From assembly GCA_947629795.1 (NCBI GenBank), contig CANRFC010000014.1, forward strand, positions 1 through 59,422: a stretch of DNA of 59,422 nucleotides, given 5' to 3'. The notes below the pieces were generated by a model. It made no database searches. It was not told the DNA's origin and saw only the letters and a list, made by a program, of their open reading frames with translations. The translations under genes and the position numbers were made by a program. Source of the DNA: an uncultured Oscillospiraceae bacterium (GTDB lineage Bacteria > Bacillota > Clostridia > Oscillospirales > Oscillospiraceae). Position 1 is the first letter of the stretch. Each line of letters begins with the position of its first letter. Positions 42,139 through 51,310 of this stretch are shown one piece after another.

Positions 42139-44900
42139 TAAAAGTCCTCCTCCCCCATATCAAAGGGGGGCAGGTCGGTGGGCTGAGGCACCGCATCCCG
42201 CTCAAAATCCAGCTCCTCGGGCACCGGCTCGGACACAGGCGGCGCATCGGGGGCCCGGTCCACCATCCCCTGTCTGTACTGCATCTCCTGCCACTGCTCC
42301 TTGGTGATGAGCACCTGCCGGGGCTTGGAGCCCTCAAAGGGTCCCACCACCCCCTTCTCCTCCATCTGGTCCACCAGCCGGGCGGCCCGGGAATACCCCA
42401 GCTTCAGCCGCCGCTGGAGCATGGAAACGCTGGCCATGCCGGTCTCCACCACCACCTCAATGGCGGCGGGAAGGAGCTCGTCGTACTCGTTGGAGACCTC
42501 CTCGGGCGCGGAACCGCCCACGCCCTTGGAGCCCTTCTCGCTGTTGGCCACATTCTGCTCGATGTCATGAAGCACCGACTCGTCATACTGGGCGTCGCCG
42601 CTGTTCTGCTTGATGAAGCCCACCACCCGGGCAACCTCCTCGTCAGAGATCAGGCAGCCCTGGACCCGGGTGGGCTTGCCGGAACCCAGGGGGAAATAGA
42701 GCATATCGCCCCGGCCCACCAGCTTTTCGGCGCCGGTCTGGTCCAGGATGATGCGGGACTCCAGGGAAGAGGCCACGGCGAAGGCGATGCGGGAGGGGAT
42801 GTTGGCCTTCATCAGGCCGGTGATCACGTCGGCCGAGGGCCGCTGGGTGGCGATGACCAAATGCATCCCGGCGGCACGGCCCATCTGGGCCACCCGGCAG
42901 ATGGACTCCTCCACCTCCTTGGCGGCCACCAGCATCAGGTCGGCCAGCTCGTCGATGACCACCACGATCTGGGGCATGGTCTCCATGTCCTCGGTCTTGG
43001 CGGCGTGGGCGTTATAGGAAGCCAAGTCACGCACCCCCACTTCGGAGAAGGCGCGGTAGCGCTTCATCATCTCCACCACCGCCCACTGAAGGGCGCCGGC
43101 GGCCTTCTTCGGGTCGGTGACCACAGGGATGAGAAGGTGGGGAATACCGTTGTAGATGCCCAGCTCCACCATCTTGGGGTCCACCATGATCAGGCGGACC
43201 TCCTCCGGGGTGGCCTTGTAGAGCAAGGAGATAATAAGGGAGTTGGTGCACACCGACTTGCCGGAGCCCGTGGTGCCGGCGATGAGCAGATGGGGCAGCT
43301 TGGCGATGTTGCCCACGATGGGGCTGCCGCCGATATCCTTGCCCACGGCAAAGGCCACCTTGGATTTGTGGTCCCGGAACTCCCGGGAGTCGATGACCTC
43401 ATGGATGGACACCGGAGTCACCAGCTTGTTGGGCACTTCAATGCCCACCATGGAGATCTTGTCTGGAATGGGGGCGATACGCACCCCGGAGGCCCCCAGG
43501 GCCAGGGCGATGTCATCGGCCAGGTTGGTGAGCTTGTTCAGGCGCACTCCCTGGTCCAGCTCCAGCTCATATCGGGTCACCGACGGTCCCCGGGTGACAT
43601 TGATGATATTGGCGTCGATACCGAAGGAGTGGATGGTGTCGGTAAGCCGGGTCTGATTGGCCCGGAGCTCGCCGGCCACGCCGGCGGCATCGGTACTGCC
43701 GGGGACGTCCAGCAGCGAGATGGGGGGATACTGGTAAATGGGGGCGGGCTGGGCCAGGCTCTGGGCAGCCTCCTCCCCCACCAAAGCCGCGGCCTGCGCG
43801 GCTTCGCCCTTCTTGAGCTTGGTCACGGCGGGGTCGGTCTGGGGGGTCTCCACCCCCTTCAGGAAGTCCTCCTTGGGCAGCGGGAAGGGCTCCGGAGGCT
43901 GGATCTTGGCCGTTTTTTCCGGTGCGGACTCCCCCATTTCCGGCGCGGTGGTCCCCGTTTCGGGCCTCCACCCCCCTGCTTTTTGTTCCACAGAAGGGGC
44001 CTCCGTTCCGGCAGAGCCGGAAGCGGCACCGTCGGCGGCGCTCTGGTCCCCGGTGAGCACCTGGTCGGGAGCGGGCACCTTGGAGCGGCGGTTGAAGAAG
44101 CCCCGCTTGGCAGGCTCGGGAGCGCTCTCAGCCTGGGGCTCCACCCCCTCGGGGAGAGGTCCGTCGTCCACGGGAATGTCGATGTTCCGGCGGCGGGCGG
44201 GGCTGACCGCGGTAGCAGCCCGGGCGGGCTTTTCCCGGGGCTGGGGCTCAGGCTCGGGCTCCGGCTCATACTCGGGCCGGGCCGGGCGGTCCTGGAACCA
44301 TCTCAGCACATCAGCGGGAGTCACCCGGAAAGCCCCCATGAGGAGCAGGAGGGTGGCCAGGAGCAGGATCAGTCCCGCGCCGATACGGCTGAAGACCACG
44401 ATGAGGAGCTGGGCCAGGAAGCCGGAGACCAGGCCGCCGCACTCCAGGGCCTTTCCCCCCTCCCACAGGAGCTTGACCAGACCGCCGGCGAAGGGATACT
44501 CCCCCTTGGCGCTGAGCAGGTGGAGGATGCTTCCGAAAACCACAGGAAGGGTCAGGGTGCACCACACCCGCAGGCACACCGGACGGCCCCGGTGAAAGCC
44601 CAGGATAAAGGCGCAGCCCAACAGGGCAAAGGGCAGCAGCCAGAAGCCCTTCCCCAGCAGGCCCTTCACCGTATTGCAGAAAAAGTCGATAAACAGGGCC
44701 TCCACATGGAACAGGCCCAGCAGGGCGAAGATCCCCAGCAGGAGGCACACCACCGCGCCCACCTCCCGGCGGATGGGCTTGCGCTCCGGCTCGGACCGGC
44801 GGGAGGCAGAGGAACGGCTCCCGCTCTGGCGGGAGGAGCTTGTCCGCTGTTCCGGCGGCTTTCGGGTGGAGGTGGTTTTCTTTTGCGTGGAGGAGGCCAT
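42138..44900 (-). CDS. ftsK: FtsK/SpoIIIE-type DNA translocase
   Basis: Septal DNA pump that moves the chromosome at division or into the forespore; about 920 residues. Order: a charged S/T-rich amino end, four membrane segments (about residues 45-180), a long low-complexity P/E linker (to about 440), the RecA-like motor (Walker [10 protein letters not shown], Walker [12 protein letters not shown]) and a C-terminal gamma winged helix ([27 protein letters not shown] in pieces). The ATG at 44900 follows AAAGGA. With spoIVFAB in the window, the spore-specific SpoIIIE role is likely, but sequence alone does not separate it from FtsK. Confidence 0.94.
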   Translation of the reverse strand: MASSTQKKTTSTRKPPEQRTSSSRQSGSRSSASRRSEPERKPIRREVGAVVCLLLGIFALLGLFHVEALFIDFFCNTVKGLLGKGFWLLPFALLGCAFILGFHRGRPVCLRVWCTLTLPVVFGSILHLLSAKGEYPFAGGLVKLLWEGGKALECGGLVSGFLAQLLIVVFSRIGAGLILLLATLLLLMGAFRVTPADVLRWFQDRPARPEYEPEPEPEPQPREKPARAATAVSPARRRNIDIPVDDGPLPEGVEPQAESAPEPAKRGFFNRRSKVPAPDQVLTGDQSAADGAASGSAGTEAPSVEQKAGGWRPETGTTAPEMGESAPEKTAKIQPPEPFPLPKEDFLKGVETPQTDPAVTKLKKGEAAQAAALVGEEAAQSLAQPAPIYQYPPISLLDVPGSTDAAGVAGELRANQTRLTDTIHSFGIDANIINVTRGPSVTRYELELDQGVRLNKLTNLADDIALALGASGVRIAPIPDKISMVGIEVPNKLVTPVSIHEVIDSREFRDHKSKVAFAVGKDIGGSPIVGNIAKLPHLLIAGTTGSGKSVCTNSLIISLLYKATPEEVRLIMVDPKMVELGIYNGIPHLLIPVVTDPKKAAGALQWAVVEMMKRYRAFSEVGVRDLASYNAHAAKTEDMETMPQIVVVIDELADLMLVAAKEVEESICRVAQMGRAAGMHLVIATQRPSADVITGLMKANIPSRIAFAVASSLESRIILDQTGAEKLVGRGDMLYFPLGSGKPTRVQGCLISDEEVARVVGFIKQNSGDAQYDESVLHDIEQNVANSEKGSKGVGGSAPEEVSNEYDELLPAAIEVVVETGMASVSMLQRRLKLGYSRAARLVDQMEEKGVVGPFEGSKPRQVLITKEQWQEMQYRQGMVDRAPDAPPVSEPVPEELDFERDAVPQPTDLPPFDMGEEDF

Positions 44901-44960
44901 GTGATCATCCTTTCCAAACTGCCCGGCAGGGCAGAGAAGCTCCATAAAAATTCAATATAT

Positions 44961-44989
44961 ATCATACCGCAAATTTCTCCGGATTTCAA
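44961..44989 (-). promoter_or_regulatory. Promoter of ftsK
   Basis: -35 TTGAAA (44989-44984) and -10 TATGAT (44966-44961), 17-base spacing on the minus strand, right after the terminator of the preceding gene. Confidence 0.7.
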
Positions 44990-44991
44990 GG

Positions 44992-45029
44992 AAAAAGAGA
45001 GGACCATCCCCTCCCGTCGGGAATGGTCC
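44992..45029 (-). terminator. Terminator of the MATE exporter gene
   Basis: An 11-bp stem (45019-45029 with 45001-45011) followed on the minus strand by TCTCTTTTT. Confidence 0.8.
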
Positions 45030-45068
45030 TTTTCTCCGGTCCGGAGACTGGGGGCGCGCCCTCCCCCT

Positions 45069-46418
45069 CTATGTCTCCTCTCCCCCCTGAAGGGTATTCA
45101 TCCAGCCCCGGCGGCGGATGACCGCCACGGTCACGGTAAAACGGACGCACTCCTCCAGGGAGAGGATCAGGTACACGTAGGGGATGGACAGCCGCCACAC
45201 GAAGGCGGAGAGCAGCCCCAGGGGCACGCCGAAACCCCAGGTCCCCAGCATATCGATGGCCAGGACGTACCCGGTACGGCCGCCGCTGCGGACCACGCCG
45301 CCCCCGGCGATCATATTCTCCACCTTGAAGGGGGCGATGAGCGCATAGGAGACCAGGATCTGCCGGGTAAGGCTCTTGACCTGGTCGGAGACCTTGAACA
45401 GCTCCACATAGGCCCCCCGGATAAGCAGGATCACCGCCGACAGGGCCAGAGAGCCGATGAAGCCGTAGAGGATGAGCCGCCACGCCGCCCAATAGGCCCC
45501 CTCCCGGTCCCCCCGGCCCAGGCGGCGGCCCACAATGATGCCGGCGGCCTGAGACAGACCGCACAGGGCGCCGATCATCAGGCTCTGGACGGGATTGATG
45601 AGGGTCATGGCAGCGCTGGCGTCGGTGCCCATGTGGCCGTAGATCCCGGCGTAGATGTTCTCCCCCAGGCTCCAGAGGAACTCACAGACCAGGATGGGCG
45701 CCAGCATGGCTGCATACTGCCCCCAGCGGAAGGGCCCCACAGGGCGCGCCTCCCCCAGGGAGAGCTTGTCCCGGGTCAGGCGGCAGAGCAGGAGCAGGAT
45801 GAGCAAATCCACCCACTGGGAGCACACGGTGGCGATGGCGGCCCCCCGGGCCCCCAGAGCGGGCAGGCCCAGCTTGCCGAAGATGAGCAGATAGTTGAGC
45901 CCCGTGTTGGTCAGGGCGGCGAAAATACCCGCGTAAAGGGGCAGCTCAGAGCGCTGGGCACAGCGGAAAAGAGTGGAGAGCAGCGTGGTCCCCGCCATGG
46001 GCAGAAAGGTCCAGGTCACGAGGAAGAGATAGTCTCCCGCTGCCCGGACGGTGGGAGCGTCGGTGCTGTAAAGGCCCATGATCTGCCGGGGAAAGATGGC
46101 GCACAGAATGATGAAGAGTCCCGCCAGAAAAAGGGAGACCGCCAGATTGAGCCGGAGGCTCCGGCGGACCTCTCCCCCATTTTTCTGGCCCAGGTACTGG
46201 GAGAGCATGATGCCAGCCACCGTGCCCACCGCCGCCACCATCACCGAATAGATGGAGGCAAAACGGCCCGCCAGGCCCACACCGGCCACGCTGACGCTCC
46301 CCAGCTGGCCGATCATAATCTGATCCACCACGCTGAAGGAGGATTGGAGCATGGACTGAAGGGCGGCGGGAATGGCAATGGCGGAAACAGTCCTCAGAAA
46401 ATCGCGCTCACCTTCCAT
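45069..46418 (-). CDS. MATE-family efflux transporter
   Basis: Twelve-segment membrane exporter of about 449 residues, driven by Na+ or H+ in the family. The first segment has AIPAALQSMLQSSFSVVDQI with MIGQLGS, the typical MATE block, repeated in the second half as AAMTLINPVQSLMIG and LSQAAGIIVGRRLGRG. I chose the ATG at 46418 (MEGERDFLRTVSAIAIPA) with GGGAGTG upstream; the longer frame from 46463 lacks a ribosome site. It lies about 50 bases after uppP. The drug or metabolite exported is unknown. Confidence 0.9.
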   Translation of the reverse strand: MEGERDFLRTVSAIAIPAALQSMLQSSFSVVDQIMIGQLGSVSVAGVGLAGRFASIYSVMVAAVGTVAGIMLSQYLGQKNGGEVRRSLRLNLAVSLFLAGLFIILCAIFPRQIMGLYSTDAPTVRAAGDYLFLVTWTFLPMAGTTLLSTLFRCAQRSELPLYAGIFAALTNTGLNYLLIFGKLGLPALGARGAAIATVCSQWVDLLILLLLCRLTRDKLSLGEARPVGPFRWGQYAAMLAPILVCEFLWSLGENIYAGIYGHMGTDASAAMTLINPVQSLMIGALCGLSQAAGIIVGRRLGRGDREGAYWAAWRLILYGFIGSLALSAVILLIRGAYVELFKVSDQVKSLTRQILVSYALIAPFKVENMIAGGGVVRSGGRTGYVLAIDMLGTWGFGVPLGLLSAFVWRLSIPYVYLILSLEECVRFTVTVAVIRRRGWMNTLQGGEET

Positions 46419-46466
46419 TGATCCATCACTCCCGGCCGAATGGGACTCGGCACAGTTTTTCACAGG

Positions 46467-47309
46467 TCATTTGACGATAAAGCCGGCAAGGAGGCTGCCC
46501 AGGCCCACGATCCAGCAGTAGTAGGCGAAGGCGCCGAACTTGCCCTTGGCGGCCAGGAGGTTCACCAGTTTGATGGCGAACAGGCCCACCACGGCGGCCA
46601 CCAGCACCCCCACCACACAGTAGGGAATGAGCTCGGGGTCCACCCCCACCTCCACGGCGTCCTTGAGCTCCAGCAAGGTGGCTCCCAGCACGGCGGGGAG
46701 GGACATGAGGAAGGAAAAGCGCACGGCGAACTCCCGGTCAAAGCCCCGAAGGAGGCCGGCGGAGATGGTGATGCCGGAGCGGGAGATGCCGGGGAGGGTG
46801 CCGACCCCCTGGGCCACTCCCACCAGAAGGGCGTCGGTCACGGTGGCGGTACGCTCGGTCTTCCTCCCCCGGGCCCACCGGTCGGAGAAGAAGAGCAGGA
46901 ATCCGGTGGCCAGCAGGGCTAGGGAGACAAAGGTCACGCTGCCGGTGGCGGCCTCGATGGCCCCCTTCACCGGCAGCACGGCGAACAGGGGCAGGGTGGC
47001 CACGATGATGAGCAGCACCAGGCGGCGGGCAGGGGGCGGCGCGGCGCTCTCCCGCTCCCCCCGGCGGAACAGGCCGGAAAGCCCCAGGAAGAATTCCCGG
47101 ATCATATCCAGAATGTCCCGCCAATAATAGATAAAGATGGAGATGAGAGTGCCGAAGTGGAGCATGACGGTGAAGAACATCTGCTGGGACTCGATATCCT
47201 CCATGTCGAAAAAGTGCTGAAACAGGGCCAGGTGTCCCGAGCTGGAGATGGGCAGGAACTCGGTGACGCCCTGGAGCACGCCCATGAGGACGGCGGTGAG
47301 ATAATTCAA
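46467..47309 (-). CDS. uppP: Undecaprenyl-diphosphatase UppP (BacA)
   Basis: Membrane enzyme that recycles the wall lipid carrier by dephosphorylating undecaprenyl diphosphate; 280 residues. Both active-site blocks are present: GVTEFLPISSSGHLALF near the amino end and LPGISRSGITISAGL in the middle, with about eight membrane segments. The start is a TTG at 47309 with AGGAGGG 7 bases upstream; no ATG fits. The family is also linked to bacitracin tolerance. Confidence 0.94.
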   Translation of the reverse strand: MNYLTAVLMGVLQGVTEFLPISSSGHLALFQHFFDMEDIESQQMFFTVMLHFGTLISIFIYYWRDILDMIREFFLGLSGLFRRGERESAAPPPARRLVLLIIVATLPLFAVLPVKGAIEAATGSVTFVSLALLATGFLLFFSDRWARGRKTERTATVTDALLVGVAQGVGTLPGISRSGITISAGLLRGFDREFAVRFSFLMSLPAVLGATLLELKDAVEVGVDPELIPYCVVGVLVAAVVGLFAIKLVNLLAAKGKFGAFAYYCWIVGLGSLLAGFIVK

Positions 47310-47383
47310 GGGGCTTCCCTCCTATTTGGTCACGGGTCAGACGCGTGGATCATTCAAAGCAGTATAATGGTTGCAGTACGGTA

Positions 47384-47412
47384 ATTATACCACAGTGCAG
47401 CAGAGAATTCCA
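47384..47412 (-). promoter_or_regulatory. Probable promoter of uppP
   Basis: A consensus -10 TATAAT (47389-47384) with a weak -35 TGGAAT (47412-47407) at 17-base spacing on the minus strand. Confidence 0.5.
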
Positions 47413-47589
47413 GTCCCGGGCGTAAAGGGGACATTACTTTGGGTAATCGCCCCTCCTTTGAAACGCAGTACGGGAGATCCGGCGGGTCCGGAATTCGACA
47501 TTTTTCCCCTTTTTCATAAACCTATCGGCCCCGGGAAAACGCCGCAAGGAATTGACATAATCTCTTTCGATAATTGCTTTTACTTAGAG

Positions 47590-47674
47590 TTATCCACTTT
47601 TCCCCGAAGTTTTCCACCGACCCGAAAGCCTTGAAAAATCAAGCCTTTCAGAGTTGTCCACCAAGTTTTCCACC
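47590..47674 (+). other. Cluster of four DnaA-box-like sites in a non-coding stretch
   Basis: The stretch 47413-47745 has no gene I can support. It is richer in A and T than its surroundings and holds TTATCCACT (47590), TTTTCCACC (47610), TTGTCCACC (47654) and TTTTCCACC (47666), all in one orientation, each one to three mismatches from TTATCCACA. Between them, 47623-47649 forms an imperfect hairpin. TGACATAAT occurs twice (47553 and 47720). DnaA binding is an inference. Confidence 0.4.
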
Positions 47675-47745
47675 GCCTTGAAATCCAAGAAGACCGATTG
47701 GGAAAAATTCCGGAATAGGTGACATAATTCCGCTTTTCGGGGGGG

Positions 47746-47782
47746 AAAAACCAATCGAGCCGCCGGGATACCCGGCGGCTCG
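47746..47782 (-). terminator. Terminator of the DUF4364-membrane protein pair
   Basis: A 12-bp perfect GC-rich stem (47771-47782 with 47756-47767) and three-base loop, followed on the minus strand by ATTGGTTTTT. Confidence 0.85.
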
Positions 47783-47806
47783 ACACAGGCCGACAATAAA
47801 GTCGAT

Positions 47807-48682
47807 TCAGTCCTTCCCTCCGCGGCTGCGGGCAGCCTCTGCCAGACGGGCCTTGATCTGCTCGCCCCGGCGCTTGACACTCTCGAAAGCTGCCTTGTCC
47901 CTGGGGCTGGCGGACATGTTGGAATAGCTCTCCCGGAAGCGGCGGCTGAGGTGCTCGGTGCGGGTCATGAGCTCGTCGTAGCGGGCCTTGAGGGCACGGC
48001 CGCGCTCGTCCAGCTCCTCGGGGAGCAGGTCCTCCAGGCGGTCCGAGGCCCCCTCCCTGGCCTGGGCCAGGCGGTCGGAGAGCTCGGCGGCCCCCAGGTG
48101 GGCCTGGAGCCGGAGCTCGTCCCCGGCCTGCTGGAGCTTGTCCAGCATACGGGAGGTCTTGGCCAGCTGGTAGATGGTGGCTCCGGCGTCGGAGACCAGC
48201 ACCCCCAGGAAAAAGCCGTCCAGCACGTAGATGGCCAGGGGTGGGATCTTGGACAGCTCCCCCGCCACCAGGGGGTGGATGAAGTAGAGCACGATAAAAG
48301 AGAGCACGCCCCACATCAGGCACACCCACAGGCAGATGCGGCCCTTGAGGTTGAAGCGGTACATGCTGTAATCCCAGTATTTGATGTGGGTGGTGGTCTC
48401 CAGAAACCAGCCCACGAAGTATTCCCAGGCCGACATACACACCGTGGCGGTGAGGTAGAAGAGCACCGGATTGCCCATGAGGGGCTGGAACCAGCAGATC
48501 ATCATGAGCACTCCCACCCCGTAGATGGGGCACAGCGGGCCGTAGAGGAAGCCCCGGGGCACCAGGCGCCGCTCCAGCACCGAGCAGTAGATGGTCTCCA
48601 TGATCCAGCCCATCACCGAGTAGACGATAAAATAGAGGAAGGCCAGGCGCAGGGGCAGGCCGAAGATCACAGGTTCGGTCAT
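47807..48682 (-). CDS. Putative ABC transporter permease / CmpB-type membrane protein
   Basis: A 291-residue protein with five or six membrane segments in the first 170 residues (RLAFLYFIVYSVMGWIMETI, RGFLYGPLCPIYGVGVLMMI and others), then a long helical cytoplasmic part (about 175-290) rich in R, E, A and L, likely coiled coil. It matches the family annotated as putative ABC transporter permease (CmpB type), whose function is not established; WIMETIYCS and GPLCPIYG are the conserved blocks. The ATG at 48682 overlaps the DUF4364 gene by 4 bases. Confidence 0.75.
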   Translation of the reverse strand: MTEPVIFGLPLRLAFLYFIVYSVMGWIMETIYCSVLERRLVPRGFLYGPLCPIYGVGVLMMICWFQPLMGNPVLFYLTATVCMSAWEYFVGWFLETTTHIKYWDYSMYRFNLKGRICLWVCLMWGVLSFIVLYFIHPLVAGELSKIPPLAIYVLDGFFLGVLVSDAGATIYQLAKTSRMLDKLQQAGDELRLQAHLGAAELSDRLAQAREGASDRLEDLLPEELDERGRALKARYDELMTRTEHLSRRFRESYSNMSASPRDKAAFESVKRRGEQIKARLAEAARSRGGKD

Positions 48683-49215
48683 GCCTCCTCCCCCTCCCCC
48701 TCAGTCAGGATCTCCAGAAGTTCGTTATAGATCCGCTCCGGGCGGGCCTTGAAGCTCCCGATGAGCTTGTCCGCCTGGGCATGGGAGGGACAGAGCAGCT
48801 CAATGGTCAGCAGGTTGCCCCCGTCGTCATCCAGGGTCATCCGGGCGGTGACCGAGCCGTCCGGGTTGTCCCGCTTCTCCCCCCGGATCTGGGCGTTGCG
48901 GCGGAGGGTGGCGTTCACCGGGGCCAGATCCCGGCCGCAGCGGCGGCGCACCGATACCGGGAGGCTGTTCTCACAGGCGGCGGAATTTACCCTGCCCTTG
49001 TCGGTAATGGCATAGCAGTCGCCCTCCAGACAAAGGTGGCCGCTCTCCACCAGCTCGGCGGCGGCCTCGCTGAGCTCGAACCAGTCCACCCCCTCATGGC
49101 GCATGCACAGGTCGGCCAGGGTGTCGAAGTCGATGGGGGCCACCACCCGGTCCATCAGGTAGAGCACCAGCATTTTCACATCCAATTTGTCGTGGATAAA
49201 GCCCACAGGGGTCAT
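48679..49215 (-). CDS. DUF4364 family protein, winged-helix-like
   Basis: A 178-residue soluble protein. The amino half (DVKMLVLYLMDRVVAPIDFD, LADLCMRHEGVDWFELSEAAAEL, LCLEGDCYAITDKG) has the pattern of a winged helix as in small regulators; the rest forms beta strands and a final helix. DUF4364 proteins are common in Clostridia, and the function is unknown; DNA binding is an inference. The ATG at 49215 follows AGGAGG. It leads a two-gene operon, and its promoter has a 22-base palindrome just downstream of the -10 box, a possible site of self-control. Confidence 0.75.
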   Translation of the reverse strand: MTPVGFIHDKLDVKMLVLYLMDRVVAPIDFDTLADLCMRHEGVDWFELSEAAAELVESGHLCLEGDCYAITDKGRVNSAACENSLPVSVRRRCGRDLAPVNATLRRNAQIRGEKRDNPDGSVTARMTLDDDGGNLLTIELLCPSHAQADKLIGSFKARPERIYNELLEILTEGEGEEA

Positions 49216-49244
49216 GAAGAGCCCTCCTCACCGGGAATCGTCCC

Positions 49245-49266
49245 ACAGTACGGGTGCCCGTACTGT
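49245..49266. promoter_or_regulatory. Palindromic operator or leader hairpin before the DUF4364 gene
   Basis: Two perfect 10-base arms, ACAGTACGGG (49245-49254) and CCCGTACTGT (49257-49266), two bases apart. It lies 14 bases downstream of the -10 box on the minus strand, in the leader of the DUF4364 gene. Its symmetry suits a dimeric repressor; an RNA hairpin is the other option. Confidence 0.55.
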
Positions 49267-49279
49267 TTCAGATTATTAT

Positions 49280-49308
49280 ATTATACATTCATCCGGAGAG
49301 AAAGGCAA
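49280..49308 (-). promoter_or_regulatory. Promoter of the DUF4364 operon
   Basis: -35 TTGCCT (49308-49303) and -10 TATAAT (49285-49280), 17-base spacing on the minus strand; a second overlapping TATAAT is at 49280-49275. Confidence 0.6.
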
Positions 49309-49317
49309 GGGAATCGC

Positions 49318-49346
49318 TTGTGGAAAAGGCTCGAATGTGGTAGAAT
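49318..49346 (+). promoter_or_regulatory. Promoter of the DUF3048 lipoprotein gene
   Basis: -35 TTGTGG (49318-49323) and -10 TAGAAT (49341-49346), 17-base spacing. Confidence 0.6.
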
Positions 49347-49405
49347 GACAACAGCTTCAAGCGCCGTCGGCGGGAGCGGACGGAAATCATAAGGAGGCGC
49401 CGCTT

Positions 49406-50518
49406 ATGTGGAAAAAACTGCTGCCCGGGGCTTTGGCCCTCACCCTTGCCCTCTCTGCCTGCTCCTCCCCGACCCCGGAGACGTCCCCGACTCCGGAGCC
49501 CACCCCCTCTCCCACGCCGGTGGTCACCCCCACGCCGGCGGCCGAGGTCACCCCCTCCCCCGCTCCCACCGTCCAGCCCCTTGACGGGACCCTCAATCCC
49601 CTCACCGGCCTGCCCCTGGAGCACGGCTCCGCCCAGGACCGCCCGGTGGCCATCATGCTCAACAACATCAAAAACGCCCTTCCCATGCAGGGTCAGGGCC
49701 AGGCCGATATCCTCTACGAGATCCCCGTGGAGGGGGGCATCACCCGGCTGCTGGGGCTCTATCAGGACCCCACCGGGGTCCCCGCCGTGGGCTCCATCCG
49801 CTCCGCCCGGACCTACTACCTGGAGCTGGCCCTGGGCCATGACGCCCTCTACTTCCACATCGGCGGCAGTCCCGACGCCTACGACAAGATCGGCAAGTGG
49901 AACGTGACCTCGGTGGACGGCATCACCGGAACTTACTCCGCCCTGATGTGGCGGGACGAGGGCCGCAGGAAGTCCCTGGGAGCGGTCCACAGCGTCATCA
50001 CCACCGGCGAGGCCATCGCCGACAAGCTCCCCGGCTACGGCCTGCGGCTGGAACACGAGGAGGGTTATACCTACGACGCGGCCTTTGCCCCTGACGCCGC
50101 CGGGACCTCCGCCGCCGGCGGCCAGGCCGTGGAAACGGTCACTGTCCCCTTCTCCGGCGGGAAAAACACCGTTTTCCAGTACGACGAGGGCAGCGGGAAA
50201 TACCTGGTCTCGGAGTACGGCAAGGCCTTCATCGACAACAACACCAAGGAGCAGGTGGCCGTCACCAACCTCATCGTGCTCCAGACCGCCTGCAAGATGA
50301 TCTCCGGGGACGACAAGGGCCGGCTCACCGTGGACCTGACCTCCGGCGGTGAAGGCTGGTATTCCTGCGGAGGCAAGTACGTCCCCATCACCTGGAGCAA
50401 GGACTTCCCCGACGGGCAGCTCCGCTACACCGACCAGAACGGGCAGGACCTGGTCCTCCAGGCGGGAAACAGCTATGTGTGCATCGCCCCCACCAGCTCC
50501 AACGTGACCTTTGAATGA
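49406..50518 (+). CDS. DUF3048 (YerB-like) lipoprotein
   Basis: A 370-residue surface lipoprotein. Signal peptide with the lipobox LSAC (Cys at about 19), then a 45-residue T/P/S/E-rich linker much like that of the 34.2 kb deacetylase, then the DUF3048 domain from about 68: LNPLTGLPLE, RPVAIMLNNIKNALPMQGQGQAD in pieces, YEIPVEGGITRLL, VGSIRSARTYYLELA and a C-terminal part ending near GQDLVLQAGNSYVCIAPT. The domain function is unknown; YerB-type proteins are widespread in Firmicutes. The ATG at 49406 follows AAGGAGG. No terminator separates it from the phosphatase gene. Confidence 0.88.
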   Translation: MWKKLLPGALALTLALSACSSPTPETSPTPEPTPSPTPVVTPTPAAEVTPSPAPTVQPLDGTLNPLTGLPLEHGSAQDRPVAIMLNNIKNALPMQGQGQADILYEIPVEGGITRLLGLYQDPTGVPAVGSIRSARTYYLELALGHDALYFHIGGSPDAYDKIGKWNVTSVDGITGTYSALMWRDEGRRKSLGAVHSVITTGEAIADKLPGYGLRLEHEEGYTYDAAFAPDAAGTSAAGGQAVETVTVPFSGGKNTVFQYDEGSGKYLVSEYGKAFIDNNTKEQVAVTNLIVLQTACKMISGDDKGRLTVDLTSGGEGWYSCGGKYVPITWSKDFPDGQLRYTDQNGQDLVLQAGNSYVCIAPTSSNVTFE

Positions 50519-50596
50519 GGAAAAATCGGGCATTTTCTGTCAAGCGTTTTTCCTTTTCAGTTGTTTTCTGATCCTATTTGACCCGGAGGAAATGTG

Positions 50597-51055
50597 TTGA
50601 AAAAGCTCCTTTTTGTCTGCCACGGCAACATTTGCCGCTCTCCCATGGCCGAGAGCGTGATGGCTTATCTTGTAAAGGAAAATGGCCTTACAGATATCCA
50701 GGTGGGCTCGGCGGCCACCAGCACCGAGGAACTGGGCAACCCGGTCCATCCCGGCACCCGGCGGGTATTGGCAGCGCACGGCATCCCCCTCGTCCCCCAC
50801 CGGGCCCGGCAGATGAAGCGCCGGGACCTGGAGGAGTGGGACCTGCTCATCGGCATGGACGCCCACAACCTGCGGAACATGGAGCGCCTGGTGGGCCCCA
50901 GCCCCAAGCTGCGGCTCCTGCTGGACTGGTCCCCTCATCCCCGGGACATTGCCGACCCCTGGTACACCGGGGATTTCGAGACCACCTTCCGGGACGTGTG
51001 GGAGGGCTGCCGGAGTTTGCTCCCGGCTCTGCATCTGTCGGAAAGAAAATCATAA
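50597..51055 (+). CDS. Low-molecular-weight protein-tyrosine phosphatase
   Basis: A 152-residue cytoplasmic phosphatase. The P-loop VCHGNICRSPMAE (C-x5-R-S) is at about residues 8-20, and the general-acid Asp-Pro is in IADPWYTGDF near 120. Bacterial members act on wall or capsule tyrosine kinases, arginine-phosphorylated proteins or unknown partners. The start is most likely the TTG at 50597, 7 bases after GGAGG; the GTG at 50594 is also possible. It lies 78 bases after the DUF3048 gene. Confidence 0.9.
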   Translation: MKKLLFVCHGNICRSPMAESVMAYLVKENGLTDIQVGSAATSTEELGNPVHPGTRRVLAAHGIPLVPHRARQMKRRDLEEWDLLIGMDAHNLRNMERLVGPSPKLRLLLDWSPHPRDIADPWYTGDFETTFRDVWEGCRSLLPALHLSERKS

Positions 51056-51072
51056 AAAGGGAAAGTTCCCCC

Positions 51073-51101
51073 TTTACAAATCGGGCGCGCTCTGCTATAA
51101 T
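51073..51101 (+). promoter_or_regulatory. Promoter of tRNA-Arg(CCG)
   Basis: -35 TTTACA (51073-51078) and consensus -10 TATAAT (51096-51101), 17-base spacing, 20 bases before the tRNA. Confidence 0.8.
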
Positions 51102-51120
51102 AATCAAGCTGATTCCAAAC

Positions 51121-51197
51121 GCGCCCGTAGTTCAATTGGATAGAGCGTCAGATTCCGGTTCTGAATGTTGGGGGTTCGAGTCCCTTCGGGCGTACCA
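51121..51197 (+). tRNA. tRNA-Arg (anticodon CCG)
   Basis: A full cloverleaf: acceptor GCGCCCG with CGGGCGT, anticodon stem TCAGA/TCTGA around TTCCGGT (anticodon CCG), T arm with GGTTCGAGTCC, and an encoded CCA at 51195-51197. The sequence just after it is duplicated near 52.9 kb, so its 3' end may have served as an integration site. Confidence 0.96.
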
Positions 51198-51238
51198 AAA
51201 ATCGACAAACTTCGGCAAGAGGTTTGTCGATTTTCTTT
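51198..51238 (+). terminator. Terminator of tRNA-Arg(CCG), left copy of the duplicated tRNA end
   Basis: A 13-bp stem (51198-51210 with 51222-51234) then CTTTT. Together with the preceding ACCA (51194-51239) it is repeated imperfectly at 52879-52922. Confidence 0.8.
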
Positions 51239-51242
51239 TGCC

Positions 51243-51292
51243 TTGACACGTATTGTGGGTTGTGCTATCATCAAAATTAGAACGATATTCTA
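51243..51292 (+). promoter_or_regulatory. Promoter and candidate TetR operator of the EFR1-TetR unit
   Basis: -35 TTGACA (51243-51248) and -10 TATCAT (51266-51271), 17-base spacing. Just downstream, TAGAA (51278-51282) and TTCTA (51288-51292) form a dyad with a five-base centre, a fitting site for the TetR-type regulator encoded second in the unit. Confidence 0.6.
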
Positions 51293-51310
51293 TTTTCAAG
51301 AGGGGTCATC

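Noticed and set aside
42567-46421. Open frame of about 1284 codons on the plus strand opposite ftsK and the MATE gene
   Set aside because: It spans two real genes, a promoter and a terminator, with composition of an antisense shadow.
47553-47730. Chromosomal origin oriC
   Set aside because: No dnaA, dnaN, rpmH or gyrase genes nearby, sites deviate from the strict box, and no AT-rich unwinding block with trio repeats was seen.
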